Shown in pieces: positions 1 to 9,596 of a DNA stretch of 64,000 nt; the first letter of the stretch is position 1; each line of letters opens with the position of its first letter. The DNA comes from Rhodoferax saidenbachensis (GTDB taxonomy: Bacteria; Pseudomonadota; Gammaproteobacteria; Burkholderiales; Burkholderiaceae_C), in contig NZ_CP019239.1 of the NCBI RefSeq assembly GCF_001955715.1, positions 1,116,001 through 1,180,000 on the forward strand. Direction: 5' to 3'. Below the pieces are notes generated by a model. The model was not told where the DNA came from and made no database searches. It was given only the letters and a program-made list of their open reading frames with translations. The translations under genes and the position numbers were made by a program.

Positions 1-993
1 TGGAACAACGTAGGCGGCTCCAATTGATGCACGTATTCCTAAAATTACCTCGCCACCTTCAAGCGTCGATCTTGGGTAAGCAGCAGCAATATCTTTTGTA
101 GTTTTCTGAAGATCATCAATCCCGAAGGTGCCACGACTCATATTTGTTGTTTGCACAAATGGGACCCCATCATCTAGCGGCTCTCCAGGCTGAACAATCC
201 CGTAGGAGATCGAGGAGCCGGATTTAATTGCATGCTTAAGCCTACAAACAGTCCAATGCGCAGGCACTTCGCCTAGCCACTCCACGCCGGAGTCTTTCAT
301 CGGGGCGTTGGGGTTGAGGCCTTTGGTGACGGCGTGGCTAATGACGGCTTGGCGCTTTTCCTTGAGCAACTCAATCAGCCGCTGCTGCTTCTCGATCAAG
401 GCATCAATCTTCGCCGTTTCGTAGTCGAGGAAGGCGACGATTTTTTGTTGCTCATGCAAAGAAGGAAAACCAAACTTCTCGGACAGATATGAAGCGGAGT
501 CTAGATTCTGGATACCTGTGTTTTGCTTAATAGAGCAGTAGTTAATGTTGCCACTGTAAAAACGGCTAAATACATAGTTCAGGTAGCTACCGGAAAAACT
601 AGGATTGGGCGTCATTTTTGCAACGAAGTTTGATGTAACCGCTGCAAAATCTTTGTTGAAAAGAACCACCTGACCAACGAGCGTTTTTTCGCCACCACCT
701 GACTTCTCAAGCAGTAAATCCCCATGTCTCAAAAGCCTCGATCGCTTTTCCTTTGGGTCGATTTTTCGGTGTGTAAAGCCCTCATCAACGATTGAAAGCC
801 TCAGCCGATCAAAGTCGGCGACACGAATGACTATGGTGTCATTGCCATCATTCTCGGGTTCACTACCCCATATTCCGTTCACACAATCGAGTACGCTGCG
901 CTTAAGTTGCATAACCTCCCAAGCGCCAGGGATTGCTCCAAGATTATTAACCCTTGAGTTTTTGTACTCTGGATAGGCCTTATACCGACTCAC
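1..993 (-). CDS. hsdS: Type I restriction enzyme specificity subunit HsdS (partial, runs off left edge)
   Basis: DNA-recognition subunit of a type I restriction-modification complex. The reading frame is open from a GTG start (991-993) to the left edge, 331 codons. It starts [13 protein letters not shown], has a first target-recognition region, a coiled spacer with [20 protein letters not shown], and then a second conserved half-repeat beginning [16 protein letters not shown] followed by a second recognition region ([23 protein letters not shown]). This two-half layout is the HsdS hallmark; the last part of the second half is missing. The GTG start overlaps the hsdM stop by four bases, implying translational coupling. 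The frame lacks an ATG start and was checked by translating both ends and the centre. Confidence 0.9.
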   Translation of the reverse strand, partial: MSRYKAYPEYKNSRVNNLGAIPGAWEVMQLKRSVLDCVNGIWGSEPENDGNDTIVIRVADFDRLRLSIVDEGFTHRKIDPKEKRSRLLRHGDLLLEKSGGGEKTLVGQVVLFNKDFAAVTSNFVAKMTPNPSFSGSYLNYVFSRFYSGNINYCSIKQNTGIQNLDSASYLSEKFGFPSLHEQQKIVAFLDYETAKIDALIEKQQRLIELLKEKRQAVISHAVTKGLNPNAPMKDSGVEWLGEVPAHWTVCRLKHAIKSGSSISYGIVQPGEPLDDGVPFVQTTNMSRGTFGIDDLQKTTKDIAAAYPRSTLEGGEVILGIRASIGAAYVVP

Positions 994-3314
994 GAATGCA
1001 CCTCGCGGAGCAGTGCCATGATCTCGGCACTCACGGCATCCAGATCGGTGTCAATATCTTCCAGCGGCCGTGGCGGTTGGTACTGGTAGAAGTGGCGGTT
1101 GAAGGGAATTTCATACCCCACGATGCCGATCTCGCCATCCTTGGCGTCGCGCTTGCTGGCGTCGATCCACGCATCGGGCACATGGGGCTGCACTTCGGCG
1201 ATGAAGTAGGCCTCTACGCTGGCAGTCACGCTGCGGCTGGGGTCTAGGGCCACGTTTTCAAAATCGCGCAGCTCGCCATCGGCTTGGTATTCGATGATGT
1301 CCTTGTTCACCGCAAACAGGCCATACAGTGGCTTGGCCTTGCCTTTGTGAACCTTCTTGATCACCTTTTCGGCGGCGGGGTTCTTCCAGCTCACGGCATC
1401 GCCAATCTGCTTTTTCTCTCTGGCGTCCAGCGTAGTACCCGCCCGCTTGCTCGCGGCCTTGATGGCTTCGTCGTAGCCATTGAAGTCGTCGCACTGCGCA
1501 GTGCCGATCTCGCCTTGCAGGGCGCGGGCTTTGCGCAGCACAGCCTTTTGCGCCAGCCAGGTGTTGGCATCGAGCAGGTCTTTGATCTGCTTTTCCTTGA
1601 GGTCGGCAAAGTGGCTTTTGAGATAGGCGCGGATTTCGACGTGGTGCTCGCCTAGCTGGCCGTAGTGCGGGCAGTCTGCGTCGTCGCTCCACTGCGCTTG
1701 CCCATATTCGCTGTAAATCCACTGCATGGCGCTGCCGAGTGCGCCAGACTCAAAGCGCAGACTGGCTATGCGTTCATTGCTGAACTGCCACGACAAGCGC
1801 AACGGCCGCTCGATGGTGATCCGGCGGTAGCCAAATTCGTACGTGGCAAAAATTTTGCTGGAGAAGGTTTTGGCAGCTTCGGGCTTGGGGTTGGCGGCTT
1901 GGCGGCCACGGTTGCTTTTTGGCTCGGCGGGCTTGTCCAGCGCCTGCGCATCGACCACCTCAAAGCTGCCAAAGCAGCGGGTGATGGTGGCGATATCGGC
2001 CTCGTCCATGACATTGCGCTTGCTGCCCAGTGATTTGCGCATCTTGCCGCAGAGGTTGACGCCGTTGATGAGCTGCACCTTGCCTTTGCGCTCAGCGGGC
2101 TTTTTGTTCGACAGCACCCACACATAGGTGGCGATGCCGGTGTTGTAGAACATGTCGGTAGGCAGGGCGACAATGGCTTCGAGCAGATCGCTTTCCAAAA
2201 TATGGCGGCGGATTTCGGACTCGCCCGAGCCTGCGCCGCCGGTGAAGAGAGGCGAGCCATTGAGGATGATGCCGATGCGTGAGCCGCCGTCCTTCACATC
2301 GCGCAGCTTGCTGATGAGGTGCAGCAGAAACAGCAGGGAACCGTCGGACACACGCGGCAGGCCAGGGCCAAAGCGGCCGTCGAAACCCTTGAGGGTGTGT
2401 TCGTCGGCAATGTCGCCTTCGATCTTTTTCCAATCCACGCCAAAGGGTGGGTTGGAGAGCATGTAGTCGAACTTGCTAGCGTAGAGGTGATCGTTGGATA
2501 GCGTGTTGCCGAGCTTGATGTTGCTGACATCCTGCCCCTTGATGAGCATGTCGGCCTTGCAGATGGCGTAGCTCTCGGGATTAAGCTCCTGACCGAAAGC
2601 GCGCATGGCAGCCTGTGGGTTCAGCTCGTGCACATACTCCATGCCCGCCGAGAGAAAGCCGCCGGTGCCTGCCGTGGGGTCATAAATAGTGCGGATGATG
2701 CCGGGCTTGGTGAGGGCTTCGTCATCTTCCATGAACACCAGCGACGTGGTGAGGCGCACGATATCGCGCGGGGTGAAGTGCTCCCCCGCCGTTTCATTCG
2801 AGCTTTCAGCAAACTTGCGAATCAGCTCTTCAAACACCAGGCCCATCTCGTAGGGGGAAACCGCCTTGGGGTGCAGGTCCATAGTGCGAACCTTTTGCAC
2901 AACCTTGTAGAGCAAGTTGGCGTCGTTCAGCAGGCCAATGAATTCGGCGAACTTGAAGTGGTCAAAAATCTCGCGGGCGTCATTGGAAAAGCACTGGATG
3001 TAGCGCTCCAGATTGGCCTTGATGCCCGACTCGCCCAGGGTGCCGAGGTCCATGGGCGAGGTGTTGAAGAAAGACAGGCCGCCGGTGGCACGCAGAAGCA
3101 GCTTTTCCTTGGCCTCTTCGGCGATGGCCATCTTTTCCACCTTAGCCGCTTCGGCCAGCACGGCGGGCTTGCTGCTCTCCAGCACACATTCCAAACGGCG
3201 CAGCAGCGCAAAGGGCAGGATGACGCGGCCGTATTGGCTCTGCTTGAAGTCGCCGCGCAGCAAATCAGCCAGCGCCCACAGGTCGGCGGCGAGGTTATTG
3301 GTTTCTTGGGTCAT
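990..3314 (-). CDS. hsdM: Type I restriction-modification N6-adenine methyltransferase HsdM
   Basis: Modification subunit, 774 residues, that transfers a methyl group from SAM to N6 of adenine at the HsdS-specified site. An N-terminal helical HsdM domain (about 8-150) precedes the methyltransferase core: the SAM-binding motif DPTAGTGGF near residue 212 and the catalytic NPPF near 289. A long C-terminal region of about 300 residues follows; this long form is common among HsdM proteins of this subfamily. It overlaps hsdS by four bases. No hsdR is present in the window and it would be expected further left. The start [13 protein letters not shown] is the usual HsdM beginning. Confidence 0.93.
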   Translation of the reverse strand: MTQETNNLAADLWALADLLRGDFKQSQYGRVILPFALLRRLECVLESSKPAVLAEAAKVEKMAIAEEAKEKLLLRATGGLSFFNTSPMDLGTLGESGIKANLERYIQCFSNDAREIFDHFKFAEFIGLLNDANLLYKVVQKVRTMDLHPKAVSPYEMGLVFEELIRKFAESSNETAGEHFTPRDIVRLTTSLVFMEDDEALTKPGIIRTIYDPTAGTGGFLSAGMEYVHELNPQAAMRAFGQELNPESYAICKADMLIKGQDVSNIKLGNTLSNDHLYASKFDYMLSNPPFGVDWKKIEGDIADEHTLKGFDGRFGPGLPRVSDGSLLFLLHLISKLRDVKDGGSRIGIILNGSPLFTGGAGSGESEIRRHILESDLLEAIVALPTDMFYNTGIATYVWVLSNKKPAERKGKVQLINGVNLCGKMRKSLGSKRNVMDEADIATITRCFGSFEVVDAQALDKPAEPKSNRGRQAANPKPEAAKTFSSKIFATYEFGYRRITIERPLRLSWQFSNERIASLRFESGALGSAMQWIYSEYGQAQWSDDADCPHYGQLGEHHVEIRAYLKSHFADLKEKQIKDLLDANTWLAQKAVLRKARALQGEIGTAQCDDFNGYDEAIKAASKRAGTTLDAREKKQIGDAVSWKNPAAEKVIKKVHKGKAKPLYGLFAVNKDIIEYQADGELRDFENVALDPSRSVTASVEAYFIAEVQPHVPDAWIDASKRDAKDGEIGIVGYEIPFNRHFYQYQPPRPLEDIDTDLDAVSAEIMALLREVHS

Positions 3315-3888
3315 GTATTACGAACGAGGGGTTGGGGTTTCAACCGTGTGAGAGCGAGTATTGCACGGGCTTGGGGGTGAATTGCCGAACCGATGCACAG
3401 GCGCTAGCCTACAAAACACAAAGCCTGAACCGTTAGCCAATGTGCAGCCCCTAACGCTAAAGAACTCTGGTGGCTAGTTGACCACCGTTAGGGTTGGCCA
3501 GACTCATGCTTCCCGGCTGAAGTCCGCAATAATGGAACGTCAGCTTTAGGAATTCTTGTAATTCGGCCTTGCCGCGACAGCCGACAATGCCATGCTCAGT
3601 CCCGGCGTTAAGACTGGGCCATTTGCCGTAGTCGGCGAATGACGGCTTTGAGGCATCGAATTTAGTACTTCACCGGACTTGGGACTTCGTCTTCCAAGAT
3701 CCCTCTCTAGGCTGAAAGCTACCACCAAGACCTGCAGGCCGAGGGGGTACAACAGTCGAATTCGGAATCTCATCGGACTGCCTCCCGTCATGGGATTCTA
3801 GGGCGTCCGGGAGAGTCAGCTAACAGCTGGACGCTGCGCGCCCACAGCATGGTGCTATCGGTCAGTTATATTGCCAAAATAATAGAAC
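3315..3888. other. Intergenic region between hsdM and the STAND gene
   Basis: About 570 bases without a convincing gene. It must hold the divergent promoters of hsdM (minus) and the STAND gene (plus). An imperfect fold is visible at 3449-3493: an 8-bp arm CCCTAACG pairs with CGTTAGGG and encloses GGTGG/CCACC, which resembles an integron attC fold but fits the core-site consensus poorly. A possible 81-codon minus-strand frame at 3546-3791 has no recognisable features. Confidence 0.5.
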
Positions 3889-6849
3889 ATGGGACGGGAC
3901 AATATGGGTAACTGGCCACTTACTGAAGTCAAGTTAAAGATCGCGGTGCTTGCCAAGAGCGGAGTGGGAGGAACCAAACTTCTTGAGGTGCTGGCCAACG
4001 GTAGCTCTTGTGCTCCCACAGAGTGTGACCAACTCGACTTCAAGCGACAGGTTAACGACGATGAAATTGGAATTGCCGAAACCTGCAGAGATGTTGCCGC
4101 TTTTTACAACATGTATGGCGGATTCATCGTTGTTGGAGTTGCTGAAAACGGCAATGAGACCTTCGAGGTAGTGGGTGCAACAACAGGGTTCGAAGTCGAA
4201 CGCATAAAGAATAAGTTGAAGGACTTTACGGGTGAACGGGTACTGATTACACAAGAGGCCTGTACTTGGACAGTATCTCCAAATGACTCCGTTCAGGTTT
4301 TTGTATTGAATATTCCGGCCAGGAGTAGTGACGATCCTCCAATTGCCTTTCTAAAAGATGGACCGGCCAAGGGCGCCAAGGGCAAGCGAATCTTTGAGAA
4401 GGGAGAGATCCCAATTCGGATCGGAGATGAAACCACTACTGCGCTAGGAGCAAAGGTTGTGGAGATTTGGGCGAGTAGGCCTCATCCATTACTTTCAAAA
4501 GCTGATGGGAAAGTCACTGCCCCACTTTCTCGCATCTCACACAACTTACCTGACCGCAACATCATTTGCCCACAGGTTATGGGCCGCAAGGAAGCGCTAG
4601 AGCACCTTTGGAGGTGGTTACCTGACGACCTCTCACACGTCAAAGTGTTAGCTGGCGAAGGCGGTATCGGCAAATCAAGTGTGGCATACGAATTTGCGGA
4701 TCAGGTTTCTTTGCTGAGTCAGCAAGTTTTTCAGCAAGTTGTTTGGTTAAGTGCAAAGCAACGGCAATTCAGACCACTAACGAATACTTACAACGAGATG
4801 GCTGAGACTCATTTCGGGACATACGATGAGCTCTTGGATCGAGTATGCGATTTTTTGGCAATTACTGATGGAGAACGCTCTGAATCAAACCGACAGAAGA
4901 AGTTGAGATTGATTAAACAAGGCTTTGAAATCGTACCTTCGTTGGTTGTAGTCGATGACATTGATTCGCTTGAAGAAAGCGAGCAACGCCAGGCTCTGGA
5001 GCTAGGATTTTTACTAAGCGGAACAAAAACAAAACTGTTGCTCACGACGCGAAATAACATTATTTATTCCGGAGATGTCTGTTACACAGTTCGAGGAATT
5101 GAGAAGCAAGAATTTCCGGCATTCTTTGAAGCTCTTCAAGTTAGGTTTCCCTCCCCTACCCGGCGAACCCCAAAGCCGTCAGAAGTTGACAGAATTTGGG
5201 AGGCGTCGAGAGGTAGTCCACTTTTTGCGGAATCCATCCTGAGGCTTCTTGCATATCAAAATGTTGGGGAGGCAATTGGTCATTGGAAGGGCGCGGCAGG
5301 AGATGACGTTCGCAAAGCCGCACTCCACAGAGAGATCATGCAATTGTCTCCGGAAGCAATGCGAATTTTGTTGACACTAGCTCTGCTTAGTGAAGCTTCT
5401 CTCGCGGAGCTTGCGGAAGTAACGGGTTACGACTCCGCTCGCGTAGCGGCAGCAATTCAGAATCTGTCTAGTCTGTTTCTTGTGGAGGCACCCAAACTAG
5501 GGGGCGAAAATCGGATCAGAGTTAGCGAAACTACTGGGCGCTTAGTTCTGTCGATCAGACGCGAACTTGCTGCAGATCATGTGCGAATTGAGAAAGCTAT
5601 TAGGGACTTTAGAGCCATTGCGCCCGAAGGGCAACAACGAACGGCAAACAAGTTAATAGGTGCTGCAATTCTGCAAGCGTCTGCTTTGGAGCGTCAAGGG
5701 AGAATTAGTGAGGCACTTGATACGCTAACCCACGCCATTAGAAAGACTGCCAAGGGCAAGCGGGGAGACTTGCTGGCTTATGTGGGCTACCTGCATTCTA
5801 GAAAAGCGCCTCCAGAGTTCGAACATTCTCGACGAGCATGTCGAGAAGCGTTCAATGAAGCATGTTGTAAACCACGACTCTTCGAAACCTGGTTTGGCGC
5901 TGAATGGGAGCTGGGGAATTTTCCCGGTACGGAGGAGGTTGCGCGTGCGGCCATTGACAAGAATATAGAACCTATTTTTGAATGGCGAATTCGCCTAGCT
6001 GCAGCATTGTCTTCGAAGGCACATGCGCAGAGTGGCGGCAGAATTTCTGTTTCAGTTCTGCCTGCTTATCTTGAGGCAAGTCGGGAACTCTCAGAGGCCA
6101 TTCACCTCGCTCCGTCGGATGAAGCGCATAAGTGGCGTAGTAACCTTGAAGATACGAATGACTCCATTTATCGAGCTTCGCTTGAGGCTGTCGCTAGTCC
6201 ACTAGATAGGCTAGCAGTAATTCGACACCTATCAACATTTGTTCGCCAAGGAGACTGGCGAATTCGTAACTATTCGCGAATACTTGGGCTTATTGAAGAG
6301 CTTTTAGCAATTGCTTCAAAAAGTGCGCATGTAAACCCTGGTCAATTTTTGTCAGCACGCTCTTCGTTCGAGGAGCTTCGAAGCCTATTGAGTGAACGCA
6401 TTGAGCGGTTCCCCAACGATGAACGGCATGAATCTCTACTTTATAGGTGCGACATCCTTGGCGCGCAGCTCTTCAGTACCAGTCCACCTGAGAGTTCACT
6501 AGACGCTCCCAGTGACCCAGATAGTGGGCTGCATTCCGCGGACTTCCAGATAACTGAGAGGCAAGAACACTCCTTGGATGGCGTTTTGATTTCGTCTGCG
6601 AGTGTCGAAATTCGGCGTCCCACACTGCCTGATCATCTATCTAACGATAAAACCAGTCCGCACTACAACGCTGATTGCTTCAAATTTCGAATTGGAATCA
6701 GGCTCAATGGCAAAGAGCGAGCAGATGTTGAGGAGTACTGCATTAGTGAAGGTTGGGTAATGGTGCCCTCTGGAAAGACTCGCGATAGGCGCGGAAGGCG
6801 TCTGTTAATCAAGCTCAAAGGTACTGTTGAATCGTTTTATAGGGATTGA
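3889..6849 (+). CDS. AlbA_2 (Schlafen-like) - STAND NTPase fusion, putative defence protein
   Basis: 986 residues. Residues about 45-180 form an AlbA_2/Schlafen-type domain: LDFKR, then AFYNMYGGFIVVGVAENG, then FEKGEIPIRIGD. Residues about 225-560 are a STAND/NB-ARC-like NTPase: Walker A GEGGIGKSS near 255, Walker B LVVVDDID near 352, sensor LLLTTRNN near 385, and a GSPLF motif equivalent to the NB-ARC GLPL. The remainder is helical and TPR-like (ALERQGRISEALDTLTHAI), followed by a C-terminal cap. Known biology: STAND ATPases of this layout often act as phage sensors whose oligomerisation activates an attached effector. Inference: the AlbA_2 domain is the effector or a nucleic-acid-binding module and the helical part is the sensor. 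The gene is clearly AT-richer than the core chromosome. A second ATG at 3904 is an alternative start. Confidence 0.8.
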   Translation: MGRDNMGNWPLTEVKLKIAVLAKSGVGGTKLLEVLANGSSCAPTECDQLDFKRQVNDDEIGIAETCRDVAAFYNMYGGFIVVGVAENGNETFEVVGATTGFEVERIKNKLKDFTGERVLITQEACTWTVSPNDSVQVFVLNIPARSSDDPPIAFLKDGPAKGAKGKRIFEKGEIPIRIGDETTTALGAKVVEIWASRPHPLLSKADGKVTAPLSRISHNLPDRNIICPQVMGRKEALEHLWRWLPDDLSHVKVLAGEGGIGKSSVAYEFADQVSLLSQQVFQQVVWLSAKQRQFRPLTNTYNEMAETHFGTYDELLDRVCDFLAITDGERSESNRQKKLRLIKQGFEIVPSLVVVDDIDSLEESEQRQALELGFLLSGTKTKLLLTTRNNIIYSGDVCYTVRGIEKQEFPAFFEALQVRFPSPTRRTPKPSEVDRIWEASRGSPLFAESILRLLAYQNVGEAIGHWKGAAGDDVRKAALHREIMQLSPEAMRILLTLALLSEASLAELAEVTGYDSARVAAAIQNLSSLFLVEAPKLGGENRIRVSETTGRLVLSIRRELAADHVRIEKAIRDFRAIAPEGQQRTANKLIGAAILQASALERQGRISEALDTLTHAIRKTAKGKRGDLLAYVGYLHSRKAPPEFEHSRRACREAFNEACCKPRLFETWFGAEWELGNFPGTEEVARAAIDKNIEPIFEWRIRLAAALSSKAHAQSGGRISVSVLPAYLEASRELSEAIHLAPSDEAHKWRSNLEDTNDSIYRASLEAVASPLDRLAVIRHLSTFVRQGDWRIRNYSRILGLIEELLAIASKSAHVNPGQFLSARSSFEELRSLLSERIERFPNDERHESLLYRCDILGAQLFSTSPPESSLDAPSDPDSGLHSADFQITERQEHSLDGVLISSASVEIRRPTLPDHLSNDKTSPHYNADCFKFRIGIRLNGKERADVEEYCISEGWVMVPSGKTRDRRGRRLLIKLKGTVESFYRD

Positions 6850-7190
6850 AGTCTCCTTGAAAACCTGATCCAGTTGGAAGCAGAGAACTCAGTCCAAAAA
6901 TCCAATTTGCAAAATATCGGAGTCTGCTTTGTAGTGAGGAATTTTTGGGGCCTGTAGGACTACTTTGGGTCGGAACGCCGCTTTGCACCATGAGCAATCG
7001 AAGCAGCTTACTGTCAATAATCGAACATTGTCGATATTCAGCCGCATTGCTACAGCGGTATTCGACCCAAAGCCAGATAGCAGACATCCGCGAGATATGT
7101 CAGTTGATGCGGATAGGTGGCTGAAATGCAGGAAAGGCTACAAGCCCAGCGTGTGTCCCAAACCAACCGGCAGTGGGGTACTCGCTGTTC
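6850..7190. other. Intergenic region downstream of the STAND gene
   Basis: About 340 bases with no gene I can support. Overlapping short frames in this stretch lack domains and codon bias. The pair TTTGGGTCGGAA / TTCGACCCAAA around 6963 and 7062 forms a loose inverted repeat of unknown meaning. Confidence 0.4.
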
Positions 7191-7218
7191 AAAAAAAGCG
7201 GGACCCTAAGGTCCCGCT
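7191..7218 (-). terminator. Rho-independent terminator for the 54-aa gene
   Basis: A perfect 9-bp stem (AGCGGGACC, loop CTAA, GGTCCCGCT) is followed on the minus strand by a run of seven T. It lies 22 bases after the stop codon of the small minus-strand gene at 7241-7405, which supports that gene being real and monocistronic. Confidence 0.9.
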
Positions 7219-7240
7219 CTCCACCTGCTCACCCTTTCGC

Positions 7241-7405
7241 TTAGGCGTGCTGGACCAAAGTCCACGTCGTCGCCTGCTGGTTGTACGGCGGCATCCGGTT
7301 GCCAACGGCAATCGGAGCAGTCGTATTTCCATTGGCGGGACGCCACACACCACTTTCAGGACAGGTTTCGCCCGTGCGGGCAGTAGTACCGAGAGGCTTA
7401 CGCAT
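7241..7405 (-). CDS. Small conserved-type protein, 54 residues
   Basis: A 54-codon frame with ATG at 7403-7405 preceded by a GGAG-type ribosome site, and with its own strong terminator just downstream. The protein reads MRKPLGTTARTGETCPESG, then VWRPANGNTTAPIAVGNRM, then PPY and W residues near the end. The pattern TGETCPxSGxWRP ... GNRMPPY ... WTL recalls a family of small proteins seen scattered in proteobacterial genomes and near mobile or secretion loci; I cannot name a function. A single Cys is present and there is no signal peptide. It is divergent from the XRE gene, so a shared promoter region lies at 7406-7510. Confidence 0.65.
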   Translation of the reverse strand: MRKPLGTTARTGETCPESGVWRPANGNTTAPIAVGNRMPPYNQQATTWTLVQHA

Positions 7406-7510
7406 TTGGATTTCTCCAGTTACACGGCGAGATTGCCGTGCCGTAATGATTAATCAGTACGATTTCGTTGTCAAGATGTATCTTTACGAATTCGTCTGTA
7501 TCATGCGCCG

Positions 7511-7852
7511 ATGGCTTCCACATTTGGTGTTCGGTTAAGAAAATTTCGCATGGCAAAAAATCTCTCTCTGCAGCAGCTTGCGGATGAGGTTGGCGCGTCA
7601 AAGGCTCACATTTGGGATTTGGAGCAGGGCAAAACCAGCAATCCGACATTGGCTCTGCTGACCGAGTTGTCCAGAGCTTTGGCCATACCCATCAAAGAGT
7701 TGATTGGAGAGGTAGATGCTTCTGCCGATGAAGAGAATCTCGCGCCGCTCTTTCGTGACCTCAGAGGGCTTACGCCAGAGCAATTGGAAGTAGTGCGCGG
7801 GCTCACCAAGAACCTTAGGGAGATGGGCAATGGAGGTAAATCTAGAAGTTGA
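7511..7852 (+). CDS. XRE-family helix-turn-helix regulator (partner of ImmA-like peptidase)
   Basis: 113 residues. The N-terminal half is a Cro/C1-type HTH: LRKFRMAKNLSLQQLADEVG, then ASKAHIWDLEQGKTSNPTLA. It is followed by a linker and a helical segment (LTPEQLEVVRGLTKNL). The end overlaps the ImmA-like gene by 23 bases. In established systems (ImmR-ImmA, and XRE/COG2856 pairs) the HTH protein represses a mobile-element or stress promoter and its peptidase partner removes it. No strong ribosome site precedes the ATG. Confidence 0.85.
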   Translation: MASTFGVRLRKFRMAKNLSLQQLADEVGASKAHIWDLEQGKTSNPTLALLTELSRALAIPIKELIGEVDASADEENLAPLFRDLRGLTPEQLEVVRGLTKNLREMGNGGKSRS

Positions 7853-8681
7853 TCGAAGCGATCTAGCGGATACTGCCCAGCCGGACAGGCTGGCCTCAAT
7901 CCTTATTGGTCAGGTAAAGCAGCAACTCGAGACGTTGCTCCCATTGCCTATAGAAGCAGTCGCCAAGGCATGCGGCATCCTGGAAATTCAGGAGATGGAG
8001 ACGGACGCATTTGAGGGTGGCCTAATTCAGGATGAAGCCAAGAGCCACGGCTATATCCTTCTGCGCGCTGGGCGGGGAATCCAACGCAGCCGCTTCACCA
8101 TTGCTCATGAGTTAGGCCACTTCGTAAACCTGCGCCATGTTGCCCCGCCTGGTAGCGACAGGATGCTGTGCAACAAGGATGATCTACGCAATTCAGAGCT
8201 GACGAGTCGTGGCCAGCATGGCATGGAGGCTCAGGCAAACGAGTTTGCATCGTGCTTGTTGATGCCAGCGAAAGAGATCATGGCGCACTCATCAATGCGG
8301 GGCAGTGCTGAGATGTCGCGTCTATTGGAGTTGCATACGCTATGCGGTGTTAGCAAGGAAGCGGCCGCTCGACGGTATGCCCAACTTCATGGCGATGATT
8401 TCGCCGTCGTGTTCTCAAAGGATGGCAAGTACATTTACTCGATCAGGGGCGGTGAGTTCCCTTGGATTGATCTCCGCAAAGGGCAGGAACTGTTTCACAA
8501 GACTCATGCTCGTGGGTTTAATGGGGAGACCGGGGTCATTTCTGACCAAGAAGATTCAGATGCGCACTGGTGGCTGAATGATCGAGACGCTAAGCGCTGG
8601 AATCTCTGGGAGGAGGTTCTCATCCAAGACAGTGGATTCCGCATGACTCTAGTATTAGGTGAGCGTGAAGACAATGAATAG
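7830..8681 (+). CDS. ImmA/IrrE-family metallopeptidase
   Basis: 283 residues. The zinc-peptidase signature FTIAHELGHF (HExxH) lies near residue 92, followed by a conserved region EAQANEFASCLLMP typical of COG2856/ImmA proteins, where the Glu of ExxxNxFA is the third zinc ligand. The C-terminal third is a less conserved domain. The start overlaps the XRE gene, so the two are co-translated. Expected role: cleavage or inactivation of the neighbouring HTH regulator in response to a signal such as DNA damage or phage, or a toxin-antitoxin-like role. The substrate is inferred, not shown. Confidence 0.88.
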   Translation: MEVNLEVDRSDLADTAQPDRLASILIGQVKQQLETLLPLPIEAVAKACGILEIQEMETDAFEGGLIQDEAKSHGYILLRAGRGIQRSRFTIAHELGHFVNLRHVAPPGSDRMLCNKDDLRNSELTSRGQHGMEAQANEFASCLLMPAKEIMAHSSMRGSAEMSRLLELHTLCGVSKEAAARRYAQLHGDDFAVVFSKDGKYIYSIRGGEFPWIDLRKGQELFHKTHARGFNGETGVISDQEDSDAHWWLNDRDAKRWNLWEEVLIQDSGFRMTLVLGEREDNE

Positions 8682-8703
8682 AAATCTACCTTCAGCTCGT
8701 GCA

Positions 8704-8764
8704 GCCTAAAGCGGGCAGCCACCATGGTCCGCCTTAACGCTTCGCTCCAGCTCAAACGTTAGGC
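8704..8764 (+). repeat. attC-like site downstream of the XRE-ImmA pair
   Basis: The segment starts with GCCTAAA and ends with GTTAGGC. These fit the integron core-site rules RYYYAAM and GTTRRRY, 61 bases overall, and the right half (CTTAACGCTTCGC, then CTCAAACGTTAGGC) resembles cassette sites. It begins 22 bases after the ImmA stop codon, as expected if xre-immA is a former gene cassette. The inner arms pair imperfectly and no integron integrase is in the window. Confidence 0.35.
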
Positions 8765-8770
8765 CGCAGA

Positions 8771-9382
8771 ATGACGCACACTCCACTGCTTTGGCCTTCA
8801 ATTCTCACTCCGGCCGCTGAGATAGCCGAAGTCAAATCCCTCTACGCCCTCCTGACCGGCGTTGAGTGCAGCGCCAAGGGGTGGGATGCGGCATTGGCTC
8901 TCTATCGGACATCACTCTCCCCACCAAACTCAATCTCTAAAGACGTTGCAAGCCGCTGGCGATGGATCGCATGTAACGAATGCATCCTTGAGCTGTATCA
9001 CCTTCGCTCTCGAATGGAGAAGATTCAAGCAGTGCAGCTGCGAAAGTGTCCTTCGCTTCTGCCTTGGATCGACTCAGCCGTCACCCGCAGCGCTCGAAAG
9101 CGCCTGGACGATCACTTTCCAGACATCGAAGCACTTCGTCATGCGACGGCACACAAAGGAGAGAACGAAGTCAATCCAAATGCGCACGCACCGGAGGGGC
9201 AGCAGTTCGCGCTTACTGGCTTCCGCGAGCCGCACAGGTACAGCACGCCCTACCTTGGCAAGATGCGTTCGCTCGACATTACAAATGAGTCTCTTATCAA
9301 GGTGGTAGAGGTCGTTGATGCATACCTTTCCGCCTTCGAGCCGGCTGCCGAGGAACTCGAACGACAAGGCCACCTGGAGTGA
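8771..9382 (+). CDS. Hypothetical protein with an RxxxxH (HEPN-like) motif
   Basis: 203 residues, soluble, no signal peptide, predicted mostly helical. I do not recognise the family. The centre carries FPDIEALRHATAHKGE; RHATAH fits the R-x4-6-H motif of HEPN ribonucleases and sits in a helical context, but that motif alone is weak. A conserved-looking hydrophobic core (WRWIACNECILELYHLRSRM) precedes it. The gene begins seven bases after the attC-like site, which would suit a cassette position. No attC-like site was found after it. Confidence 0.6.
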   Translation: MTHTPLLWPSILTPAAEIAEVKSLYALLTGVECSAKGWDAALALYRTSLSPPNSISKDVASRWRWIACNECILELYHLRSRMEKIQAVQLRKCPSLLPWIDSAVTRSARKRLDDHFPDIEALRHATAHKGENEVNPNAHAPEGQQFALTGFREPHRYSTPYLGKMRSLDITNESLIKVVEVVDAYLSAFEPAAEELERQGHLE

Positions 9383-9596
9383 ACAAGCTGCGGCCTACTG
9401 CCCGAAAGCAGACGTTCACCGACGACCGCTTCCGGCCCCTTACCCGCTATTGACTAGGTCGCAAGGATCATTGCCGAGTAGCCAACTTTCAAATATTGAA
9501 AATATTTGAGCAACGGCGCGGCAGACGAATCCGAGGCCTATCTCTAACCTTTCAACTGTTGCCGATCCGAGCAACGTCACTATTGAAAGGGTTCTC
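9383..9596. promoter_or_regulatory. Leader and likely promoter of the small-protein/ankyrin operon
   Basis: About 210 non-coding bases. An AT-rich patch (ATATTGAAAATATTTGA near 9493) and a short inverted pair (TCTAACCTTTCAAC / CTATTGAAAGGG) precede the ATG at 9597, which has a GAAAGGG ribosome site eight bases upstream. Promoter assignment is inferred from position and composition. Confidence 0.35.

Noticed and set aside
3449..3493. attC-like fold in the hsdM-STAND gap
   Set aside because: The outer arms pair over 8 bp, but the core CCCTAAC / GTTAGGG breaks the RYYYAAC and GTTRRRY rules. Left as an unexplained hairpin.
3546..3791. 81-codon minus-strand frame
   Set aside because: No ribosome site, domain or codon bias; lies in an intergenic stretch.
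6965..7453. 162-codon plus-strand frame
   Set aside because: It runs through a terminator and antisense to the well-supported 54-codon gene.
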